Source: an uncultured Phascolarctobacterium sp.
GTDB lineage: Bacteria > Bacillota > Negativicutes > Acidaminococcales > Acidaminococcaceae
Length of the DNA: 23,851 nucleotides
NCBI GenBank assembly: GCA_905207485.1
Contig: CAJLLL010000031.1
Coordinates: 1 to 23,851 of the forward strand
Reading direction: 5' to 3'
The notes beneath the pieces are model-generated. The model saw only the letters and a program-made list of their open reading frames with translations. It searched no databases and was not told the DNA's origin. The translations under genes were made by a program, and so were the position numbers. Positions 15,979-22,781 of this stretch are shown here, piece by piece (within the stretch, counting starts at the first letter, position 1; each line of letters starts with the position of its first letter).

Positions 15979-16063
15979 ATTTCCGTCCCCTAAAGGGGAT
16001 TTTTGCTTAAGAAATGATGATTGGGTTCGTTAATTAAAACGGCTTCCGTCCCTGCATTCAGGG
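15979..16063 (-). CRISPR. Relict CRISPR: one repeat-like element plus one degenerate copy behind cas6
   Basis: The element at 15979-16015 (37 bases) starts ATTTCCGTCCCC and ends TTGCTTAAGAAAT, with inverted ends ATTTC/GAAAT and an internal CCCC-TTTA-GGGG stem. Read on the minus strand it ends GGGGACGGAAAT. The last eight bases, ACGGAAAT, resemble the type III-A crRNA 5' handle ACGGAAAC of S. thermophilus. A second, degenerate copy at 16044-16063 keeps the form stem-then-ACGGAA (CCCTG-AATG-CAGGG-ACGGAA) but has a different stem sequence. The gap between them is only about 26-28 bases, shorter than usual type III spacers. The cas6 TGA (16060-16058) lies inside the degenerate copy. No further copies are visible on either side. 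Confidence 0.55.
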
Positions 16064-16813
16064 TAAAAAATTAATAAACACTCCGCCCATGCCCAAAGCC
16101 GGCTTAATGCCAATACCCGCATATTCGGCATATGCAAGGAGTAATGCAGCAATCCTGTTCTGTGCTTCGGTGCCTTTAAAAAACAGACTGTAGCGGCCTT
16201 TAAATGCGTCTATCGGTGCTCCGCCTACTGAATACTGCTGTAAAGACAGATTATACGCGATAACTTTAACAGCATCTGCCAAATGCTGTTCAATATTTTC
16301 TTCCTGCAGCAGCAGTCCCTCGCTGTACATATTCCAACGTGCAAGAAGGCTGCGGAAAATATAGGCGTTATCCGGATAAATTTTATAACTTCCGTAAGCC
16401 TTAAAAGAAGCAGGCGACACAAAAGTTATTTCAGCTTTACGGGGAAGCTGCGGCATTGTAAAAAACTGCTGCGCTAAATCGGCATAACCAATTTGCTTTA
16501 CAAACTGCGGCTTACTTAATTGTACCATATATCCCTTTTGCTTTAAATATAAATTTTGCGGAATTTTGGCTAATGCATAATCAAGTTCTTCCGCAGTACT
16601 ATCATTAAGCGCCGCAATACGCCATATTGCCTGCATTGCATGTTTATTAAAATATACAAACTGGCTGAAAGGCCTCACACCTGCCTTATGCATGGCGGCA
16701 GCAAAATCCTGCCTGGCGTACTCCATTAAAGCACCATGCAATACGCTGCCCATACTTTGATGCAGCTTTTGTCCCTCTGGCAAAGCCAAAGCAATTTCAA
16801 TAATTTTAGGCAC
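16058..16813 (-). CDS. cas6: CRISPR pre-crRNA endoribonuclease Cas6
   Basis: Cas6 cuts CRISPR transcripts within the repeat to release crRNAs. The 251-residue protein has the family form of two ferredoxin-like folds. The C-terminal Gly-rich loop is GIGIKPALGMGG (233-244), preceded by the FKGRYSLFFKG strand. The N-terminus has LHGALMEY (25-32), and RPFSQFVYF (47-55) is like the Cas6 RPF strand. His26 is one candidate catalytic residue, which I cannot confirm. It starts with GTG; AGGAGG lies eight bases upstream, inside the last codons of csm5, so translation is coupled. It is the last gene of the csm operon. With no full array adjacent, its RNA substrate must come from elsewhere in the genome, if it is still used. 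Confidence 0.85.
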   Translation of the reverse strand: MPKIIEIALALPEGQKLHQSMGSVLHGALMEYARQDFAAAMHKAGVRPFSQFVYFNKHAMQAIWRIAALNDSTAEELDYALAKIPQNLYLKQKGYMVQLSKPQFVKQIGYADLAQQFFTMPQLPRKAEITFVSPASFKAYGSYKIYPDNAYIFRSLLARWNMYSEGLLLQEENIEQHLADAVKVIAYNLSLQQYSVGGAPIDAFKGRYSLFFKGTEAQNRIAALLLAYAEYAGIGIKPALGMGGVFINFLP

Positions 16814-16816
16814 AGT

Positions 16817-18001
16817 TTATTCCTCCTCAATGGCGCAAATTCCCATCAGTGTTGTGCCCTGATTTGTTTTTGCTGTCTGCAAACCTCGCGGCGCCGTAAA
16901 TCTGTCAAGCCGCAAATGTGCATGCTTATAAAAATTATCATGCAAAATCATTGCTGCCGCAGAAATATAGGCCTTTTCATCCGGAGCCAGTACAGCAAGT
17001 AAAGTTTTACTGAAAAAACCACTGCCGCTGCCTAAAAAGATATTGCCATGCTCGGCTTTTGCAAATTCCCGTTTTAAAAGAGTACCAAAAATTTTCTTTT
17101 GGCGCGCTAAAATAAACTGCGTAAAATCCTTTTGATGCCTGATAAGTTCAGATGCTGAATTTATACCGGCACTGGCAAACACAGACCTGTCCAAGGTAAT
17201 GCTGAAATGCTGGTTTGTTCCCTGCGGCAGGCATTCACGGAATGTATTAAGGTTCTTAATTTTTACCTGCCCTTCTTTTTGCATGAACACAGCCTCACGC
17301 TTTTGTACAACTACAGGCACAATCCGCCCATTGCCATACGCATCGCTGACAGACAGCCCTTTCATGACACTGCTGTTCATACCTGACTGCGGCAAAACTT
17401 CACCGGCTGCATTAGGTATTTTTAAACGGTGCAGCAGTACGATTTCCATTTTTTGCGCTAAACGGGAAAGCGCAGCATTTTTGTCACGCAGGCGTTTATC
17501 CGCCAAAATACGTGTAACTTCCTCCCACAACTGTGTGCGCAGTTTATCCTGCTGCAAAAGCAGACTGAACAAAAGACCTGTACGCAAAGCTCCTTTGATG
17601 CTGCTGCCGGGTATATACGGCTGCCCATCTACTGAATGTACAGTACGTACAATTTCCGTAAGGCGCGATTTATTTGCAGCCAAAACTTCAGGAGGCACCG
17701 CAACATTTGCATATTCCGTTACAGCTCCGTCCAAAGCTTTAATATCAAAACCTTTATCAAGCAGCCACTCGCATAATGTGCCTGCACGCATTTTGGTAGT
17801 TATTAATTGTTCAAACTCTGCCAGAAGATTATGTTCGTACAAAAATTTAACCCACAGGCGTTCGTTTAAAAAGTACACCCTCTGGCTGCGTGCATCATAC
17901 AAATACTGATAGCTGTAAACAGTACCGACTTCATCGGTAATATGCACCGGGCTCAAACATTTTATAACCATTTTTTTATATTCAAAATTACTGATACTCA
18001 T
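16817..18001 (-). CDS. csm5: Type III-A effector subunit Csm5
   Basis: Csm5 is a RAMP protein that caps the crRNA 3' end of the Csm complex and helps crRNA maturation. The 394-residue length is normal. It has the N-terminal RAMP strand MVIKCLSPVHITDE (11-24) and the Csm5/RAMP signature YIPGSSIKGALRTGLLFSLL (129-148). The C-terminus has FLGSGSGFFSKTLL, a Gly-rich loop. The ATG overlaps the csm4 stop by four bases (ATGA). Its own stop is three bases before the GTG of cas6. Confidence 0.92.
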   Translation of the reverse strand: MSISNFEYKKMVIKCLSPVHITDEVGTVYSYQYLYDARSQRVYFLNERLWVKFLYEHNLLAEFEQLITTKMRAGTLCEWLLDKGFDIKALDGAVTEYANVAVPPEVLAANKSRLTEIVRTVHSVDGQPYIPGSSIKGALRTGLLFSLLLQQDKLRTQLWEEVTRILADKRLRDKNAALSRLAQKMEIVLLHRLKIPNAAGEVLPQSGMNSSVMKGLSVSDAYGNGRIVPVVVQKREAVFMQKEGQVKIKNLNTFRECLPQGTNQHFSITLDRSVFASAGINSASELIRHQKDFTQFILARQKKIFGTLLKREFAKAEHGNIFLGSGSGFFSKTLLAVLAPDEKAYISAAAMILHDNFYKHAHLRLDRFTAPRGLQTAKTNQGTTLMGICAIEEE

Positions 18002-18993
18002 ACCGGCAACCCCATATATAAAGCCTTACCATAGCGGTAAATCTTGTGTCCTACGCCCTCAGCTTCAAATTCAAGCACCTGTCCGTCAACTCTTTGGGCA
18101 AAACAGGCACCTGCACGTATCATATATACGGTACTGCGTTTTTCATAACTGTTTTGGGCTTTATTATGCACAAAACCGCTGCGCCGCATAAGGCTGAATG
18201 TCCCTTCCTTAACAATGCCAAGCTGTTCTTTAACCGGACATAAAGCAGAAAGTGACATTTGCAAACCGCCCGCACCATTATTAAGCAAAGCATATAATAT
18301 GCCTGCATCATCACTGCAGCCTGCATTTAATTCTACAGGAGCATTTTTTATTACAAACTTGCCAAAACCGCTGCTGCGCCTGCCGCCAATACCGCCCAAA
18401 CCCAACAGCTCCACAGTTTTTATAAAACTTTTCAGCAACATTTCATCTTCAATTCCAACAATGCAATACAATCCGGCGTTTTCAGAAAAATGGTAATTGC
18501 TTACATAATATGCGCTGCCGCTGTTTCTAAAATCCATACGCCGCTGCACACCGCGCCAGCCAAAATCACGCTTTTCCGTTTCCTGCGCAGCCCCCTCTCC
18601 AAACGGCTGCAAATAAGCTTTTAACCCGCTCACACGGATATAAGCAAGATTTTCATGGTCACGCCTTGCTTCGTATTGCAGGCACAAATCTTTAAAAGAC
18701 AGAGAAAAATCAGGGGTTCCCGGGTTTTCCCTGCGGCAGTACGGTACAGGAACATACAATTCTTCCGTCCTGCTGCTGTAATACGGCAGCAAGTCACTGA
18801 AAAGCAGGGTGCTGTTTTGTGCTGCCGCTATAAACTGATAGCAGAGCGTTTCATCAAGCGCCGCCGCCTCCGTCACAAGCGCGCTGAAAAAGGTATCGGC
18901 GCAGCAGCTAAACGATTCCCCACCCTTTTTATTTTGCGCCATACCAAAATGTACCGGCGTTAAAAATTTAAACTGCAAAAGATAATATTTCAT
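17998..18993 (-). CDS. csm4: Type III-A effector subunit Csm4
   Basis: Csm4 holds the crRNA 5' handle and docks Cas10 at the base of the Csm complex. The 331-residue protein has the N-terminal RAMP strand FKFLTPVHFG (8-17), the CADTFFSALVTEA block (31-43) typical of Csm4/Cmr3, and the C-terminal Gly-rich loop GLGGIGGRRSSGFGKF (198-213). It overlaps csm3 and csm5 by four bases each (ATGA), so the operon is tightly coupled. No catalytic function is expected for this subunit. Confidence 0.92.
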   Translation of the reverse strand: MKYYLLQFKFLTPVHFGMAQNKKGGESFSCCADTFFSALVTEAAALDETLCYQFIAAAQNSTLLFSDLLPYYSSRTEELYVPVPYCRRENPGTPDFSLSFKDLCLQYEARRDHENLAYIRVSGLKAYLQPFGEGAAQETEKRDFGWRGVQRRMDFRNSGSAYYVSNYHFSENAGLYCIVGIEDEMLLKSFIKTVELLGLGGIGGRRSSGFGKFVIKNAPVELNAGCSDDAGILYALLNNGAGGLQMSLSALCPVKEQLGIVKEGTFSLMRRSGFVHNKAQNSYEKRSTVYMIRAGACFAQRVDGQVLEFEAEGVGHKIYRYGKALYMGLPV

Positions 18994-19688
18994 TGCAGAC
19001 AGCTTCCTTCAAGCACAGCTTTTAATTTATCCGTATAGTCTTCGAGGCCTTTATTTAAACCGGCATAACGCACTGAAAATCCGCTGAAAGCAACTCTTCC
19101 ATAACCGCGTGAACCATGTCCGCCAAGATAATCCATTTGCAGCATCATCAAGGCTGCTGCCAAAGTTGCAAAATCTTCCTCAATTTCTTCTTCATTTTCA
19201 ATGTTATATACCAGTTTAAAGGCAAAATCCGTTCCAGCCGGCACTCTTTCAATCTGACGCGGTATTGCGGTAGCTGTTAAGCGGGTAATGGAATTTTCAA
19301 ATTTAACTTCGCCCATGTAAGTATCTGTATCAAGGCGGCTGATTTTTTCAATGCTTTCAGGCGTTACAAACACATCATAAAATTGCAGGCGCGCACCAAC
19401 CACGCCGTTTTTGGATGTAGAACCAAATAAACGGCAGATAATGGCATCGTCATCTTCTATTTTATTAAGAACGTAACCAGGAGAACGCATTTTTGCAAGC
19501 AATGTACGCAGCTTGCCTTTAAGCGAACTACCAGGAATAATCGGGACTTTGGTAAAGTGGTCACGCACAAACGGACTTTCTACTGCGCCAATCGGTGTAA
19601 AATCGCTGGATGTGCCGATATGCAGCCCTGTTACCAGCGTAATAACAGCTTCTATTAAAAACTTTCCTTTTAAAACTGCCTGCTTCAT
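18990..19688 (-). CDS. csm3: Type III-A backbone subunit Csm3 with Asp-to-Glu at the RNase site
   Basis: Csm3 forms the filament of the Csm complex, and in studied systems one Asp per subunit cuts the bound target RNA every six bases. The 232-residue length and motifs fit well: GLHIGTSSDFTPIGAVESP (21-39), IIPGSSLKGKLRTLLAK (50-66), VKFENSITRLTATAIPRQIER and YLGGHGSRGYGRV. It aligns without gaps to S. thermophilus Csm3 over the first 60 residues, shifted by four. At the catalytic position (Asp33 there, in AIDSP) this protein has Glu37 (AVESP; codon GAA at 19580-19578). RNA cleavage may therefore be weaker or lost; this is inferred. The ATG overlaps the csm2 stop by one base (TAATG). Confidence 0.94.
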   Translation of the reverse strand: MKQAVLKGKFLIEAVITLVTGLHIGTSSDFTPIGAVESPFVRDHFTKVPIIPGSSLKGKLRTLLAKMRSPGYVLNKIEDDDAIICRLFGSTSKNGVVGARLQFYDVFVTPESIEKISRLDTDTYMGEVKFENSITRLTATAIPRQIERVPAGTDFAFKLVYNIENEEEIEEDFATLAAALMMLQMDYLGGHGSRGYGRVAFSGFSVRYAGLNKGLEDYTDKLKAVLEGSCLQ

Positions 19689-20080
19689 TATTTATCCTTG
19701 CCTCCGTAAAATTTATGAAACGCACCCAATGCCTGTACATATTTGGCAAACTCAGTAAAACGCTCTGTGCTGTCGCCGATGCCGTCAATTATTTCTATCA
19801 GCCTTGATTTTTCAACAAACGCACCGACAATATTTTTTTCGCGTCCGGCCAGATACATCAGCTTAACTTTTAAAAATTTTACTTCCGCCACCAGTTCAGG
19901 CGGCAATTTTTCCGGTTCTGTGCTCTGCATTTTATAAACCTCAATGCGGTCACGCACAAGGTTTACCGAAGTTAAAAATTTGCGTATGTGGCCTGTCTTT
20001 AAAAGCAGCACATTATTATTAAATTTATCTTTTACCATAATGCCTTTAATGGCATTTTCCGCCTGGGTTATAATATCCAT
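19688..20080 (-). CDS. csm2: Type III-A small subunit Csm2
   Basis: Csm2 is the small helical subunit that lines the target-RNA channel of the Csm complex. The ~130-residue protein shows the family block LLKTGHIRKFLTSVNLVRDRI and the second helix region FLKVKLMYLAGREKNIVGAFVEK. It ends with a helical stretch to FHKFYGGKDK. I place the start at the ATG at 20080, one codon inside a TTG-initiated frame, because AAGGAGG lies seven bases upstream and the ATG overlaps the cas10 stop (TGATG). Confidence 0.9.
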   Translation of the reverse strand: MDIITQAENAIKGIMVKDKFNNNVLLLKTGHIRKFLTSVNLVRDRIEVYKMQSTEPEKLPPELVAEVKFLKVKLMYLAGREKNIVGAFVEKSRLIEIIDGIGDSTERFTEFAKYVQALGAFHKFYGGKDK

Positions 20081-22575
20081 CAAAATTCCTCCTTGGGAGC
20101 ATTGGGCAGGCTGTAAATTAAAAGTTCCAGTGCCGTCAAAAGCTGCCTGCGCCCTTCTTTATCAAGCGCCCATTCATACAAAGCATTGCGAAGGCACATA
20201 TAAACTTTTGCCGCTTCTTCGCTTTCCTGCCTGGGTTCCAGCAATGCTACAGCATAAGCAAACTCAGCCAGGTTAAAATTATTACCGGAAGCAGCCAGCA
20301 CTCCGTGCAGCTTATACAGCGTATTTCTGTCTGCCTTAATCTTACCCGGTACAGCAACAAGCCCAAAATTTAATTTATCCGTTAAAAAGCGTAATTTTTC
20401 TCCGCACACCTGAGCTTCAAAAACATCCCAGTCATATACATGGGTAAGATTTCCACCCGGTCCGCTTACAAAATCAGCACCTTGCCCAAACAAAGCAATT
20501 TTGCCTACACCGGGAACATTTTTAGCCGTTTTTTTAAGCAACGCTGCCTGAACGAACATCTGGCTCATTGGATAATCCGGAGTAAACATGCCTATACCGG
20601 CAGAAAAAGCCAGTTTGCCGCTGGTATAGGAACTAAAGGCACGATGAATATCTACTGCCACTTCTACAACATCATCCCATGCACCCAGCAAAAAGATATT
20701 ATCACTGCCGCTGTAAATAACAAGAATGTTACGCCATGACTGTTTTGCCTTGTTAAAAAGGCGGAACAATGCATTTTCTTTACCGGCTGCCGTATGTATT
20801 TCGCCTTTTAAAATTTTATTTACTATAACCTTAAAAAAGAATGATAAACGTGAGGAAAGCGTAATCTGCCTTGCTGAAGTAAGGTAGTGCAGCGGGGCAT
20901 CCAAATCGCTGCGGTAAAAGCCTGCTTTTAACGCCATGCCTATGCCGTCGACGTCGGCCATAAGCACGCCAAGGCGTTTGACGCCTGTATAAGTTTCACC
21001 CATGCTCATACCGGCAAGTTTTTCCATATTCATTATGCGCCCGTTTTTAGCATCGCGCACAAAATAATCGCAGCGGCGCATACGCAAAACCGGCACACCA
21101 TTTGCATCAATTTCTTTACTGCTGTAAATATTCAAAACTTTATTATGCGCTTTGAATTTTTCCAAATCTTTTACTGCAACCAGTTTTAAATACAGCACAC
21201 GGTTATACCCGGGCAGCGGTGCGCTTCCTCCGGCATGGTTTGTACATACGGCAAGTACCTTATCTTCCATAAAAGATGCTTTGCCAAGGTCTACCAGCGA
21301 GCGGCAGAACCAGCACAATCCATCATTACGGTTTGCATCGTTCTGGGAAAGTTCACGGTGGCATACGCCACATTCAACCTCGCCACCTGCTGCATTAAAA
21401 CCGCTGTGCGGGTCAAATAAATCAGCCAGCACATCTTGGGAATAACGGTTCTTTTTATTATTTTCAACTTCCAAATCAACACGTGCCAAAATGCCGCTGC
21501 CCATTTGCCTGCCGGCGAGCTCAAGCGGAGTACATTCAGCCGTGCCGAACGCTACGTAAAGCTGCGTGCCGTAATTTTCAAGCAGCCAGTTGTTAACGTA
21601 TTCGGAAAGCCTGTTTATTTCATTTTTTAACTGCTGTGTATTGGGGGCAATTAAATAAATACGCCCGCCGCCGGTATAAATAATATTTGCTTTTGTCAGT
21701 TTTAAATAACGTACCATCTCATCTGCCAAAAGCTGGGTGAAATATTCCAAATACATGGAACGCCCGCGCATGGATGACAACGGAACATCCAAAGCAGTAG
21801 TTGTTAAAAAGCCGTAAATACCAGCAATATCTGCCGACACCATCAAAAACATCGGTTCATTCTGCAATTTGGCCACGCCCTCAGCGCTGCACAACGCCGA
21901 ATAATTATTAATGCCGTCAGACTCGCAGTAATGGGCAATATTTACCGCCAGTGCCGCCGTATATTTTACATGGTCATAGAGAGAAATATCCCTTGGCAAA
22001 TCAGTGCGGACTGTCAAAGGCAAATAATATAAAGTGTCTTCCATAAGCTGTAAAAGCTCATACGGATACATATCAAGCAACGATTTTTGCTTCAAGCGGT
22101 TTTCTATAATATTTAAAATTTTAAGATAATCTTGTGCCTCTGCGCGGATATCATCACGCACCGAATAGTTAATTTCTCTGGCAAGATTCATTGCCTTCGG
22201 CAGAAAATATCGTTTGTGTGTATCTACGTCAGAAAAATAATTAAATACAGATTCCAGGCATAAACCGGAATCATAAACAGCATCAGCGCTGCGCTCCGTT
22301 TTCTCTGCACCAAAAGCAATAATATCAGCTAAATAAATAATATATAACCAGTCATCGGCAGCAAAGCCTGCCCTTTCCAAATCACGCCTGCGATGGAAAG
22401 ATATGCAGCGCAGAAACTGCGGCACACGCGGATCATTTTCCGGCAACAAGCGCGCCAGCCACTGTGCACCGAACTGCGAATAATTAAAAATATCCTCAAC
22501 CATTCCGGCGCGGTAGCACAATTTTCCTATATCATGCAGCATTGCCGCTTTGGCAAGTAAATTATAATCCATCAT
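20080..22575 (-). CDS. cas10: Type III-A large subunit Cas10/Csm1: HD nuclease intact, cyclase motif GSDN
   Basis: Cas10 is the large subunit of the Csm complex. Family members cut single-stranded DNA with an HD domain and make cyclic oligoadenylates with a Palm domain when target RNA binds. In this 831-residue protein the HD motif is LHDIGK (His14, Asp15), followed by SFHRRRD and LADIIAFG. Palm 1 has SADIAGIYGF near 248 and YTGGGRIYLIAPNT. A zinc ribbon has Cys402, Cys405, Cys421 and Cys424. Palm 2 has MADVDGIG (Asp541, Asp543). The expected GGDD reads GSDN at 623-626 (20709-20698), losing the second Gly and the second metal-binding Asp. Cyclase activity is therefore doubtful (inference). 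The first of two adjacent ATGs is used; the RBS is weak (GGGG). Confidence 0.94.
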   Translation of the reverse strand: MMDYNLLAKAAMLHDIGKLCYRAGMVEDIFNYSQFGAQWLARLLPENDPRVPQFLRCISFHRRRDLERAGFAADDWLYIIYLADIIAFGAEKTERSADAVYDSGLCLESVFNYFSDVDTHKRYFLPKAMNLAREINYSVRDDIRAEAQDYLKILNIIENRLKQKSLLDMYPYELLQLMEDTLYYLPLTVRTDLPRDISLYDHVKYTAALAVNIAHYCESDGINNYSALCSAEGVAKLQNEPMFLMVSADIAGIYGFLTTTALDVPLSSMRGRSMYLEYFTQLLADEMVRYLKLTKANIIYTGGGRIYLIAPNTQQLKNEINRLSEYVNNWLLENYGTQLYVAFGTAECTPLELAGRQMGSGILARVDLEVENNKKNRYSQDVLADLFDPHSGFNAAGGEVECGVCHRELSQNDANRNDGLCWFCRSLVDLGKASFMEDKVLAVCTNHAGGSAPLPGYNRVLYLKLVAVKDLEKFKAHNKVLNIYSSKEIDANGVPVLRMRRCDYFVRDAKNGRIMNMEKLAGMSMGETYTGVKRLGVLMADVDGIGMALKAGFYRSDLDAPLHYLTSARQITLSSRLSFFFKVIVNKILKGEIHTAAGKENALFRLFNKAKQSWRNILVIYSGSDNIFLLGAWDDVVEVAVDIHRAFSSYTSGKLAFSAGIGMFTPDYPMSQMFVQAALLKKTAKNVPGVGKIALFGQGADFVSGPGGNLTHVYDWDVFEAQVCGEKLRFLTDKLNFGLVAVPGKIKADRNTLYKLHGVLAASGNNFNLAEFAYAVALLEPRQESEEAAKVYMCLRNALYEWALDKEGRRQLLTALELLIYSLPNAPKEEF

Positions 22576-22622
22576 AAACTAACCCCGTACGACGAAAATA
22601 TATAATTAAATAATTCGACAAA

Positions 22623-22651
22623 ATTATAAGAATTCCTTTATATTTTAAACG
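22623..22651 (-). promoter_or_regulatory. Candidate promoter of the cas10-csm-cas6 operon
   Basis: A perfect TATAAT lies on the minus strand (22628-22623), about 48 bases before the cas10 ATG. The -35 at 17 bases (CGTTTA) is poor and lies in a short palindrome AAACGTTT (22647-22654), which could be an operator. Confidence rests on the -10 only. Confidence 0.3.
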
Positions 22652-22669
22652 TTTGATATTAAAAAAAGC

Positions 22670-22703
22670 AAAAACACCAGTAAATTAAATTACTGATGTT
22701 TTT
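22670..22703 (-). terminator. Second terminator downstream of the porin
   Basis: On the minus strand CATCAGTAA pairs with TTACTGGTG (one G-U pair, six-base loop), followed by TTTTTG and a further T-run. Pairing is better on the minus-strand RNA than on the plus strand, so it backs up the porin terminator just upstream. Confidence 0.65.
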
Positions 22704-22716
22704 AGAACAAGATATA

Positions 22717-22746
22717 AAAAGCGGATGGCATAAAGCCATCCGCTTT
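22717..22746 (-). terminator. Terminator of the porin gene
   Basis: AAAGCGGATGGC pairs with GCCATCCGCTTT across a short loop, followed on the minus strand by TTTTTATAT. It lies 36 bases after the porin stop. Confidence 0.85.
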
Positions 22747-22781
22747 AGTTCTAACTATTTGTATTTTTATTAATACTAAGA

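Noticed and set aside
15979..16063. Interpreting the two hairpins behind cas6 only as rho-independent terminators
   Set aside because: Stems are only about five base pairs, and the T-run is absent for one and displaced by several bases for the other. Both are followed by ACGGAA, which fits a CRISPR repeat better. A secondary terminator role is not excluded.
20080..22575. Cas10 as an inactivated pseudogene
   Set aside because: The frame is intact over 831 codons, with the HD motif, zinc ribbon, both Palm domains and the ADVD motif conserved. Only the GGDD motif is changed.
22576..22781. A CRISPR array or leader upstream of cas10
   Set aside because: The spacer holds two terminators and an AT-rich promoter-like stretch. 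No repeated unit or match to the element at 15979 was found.
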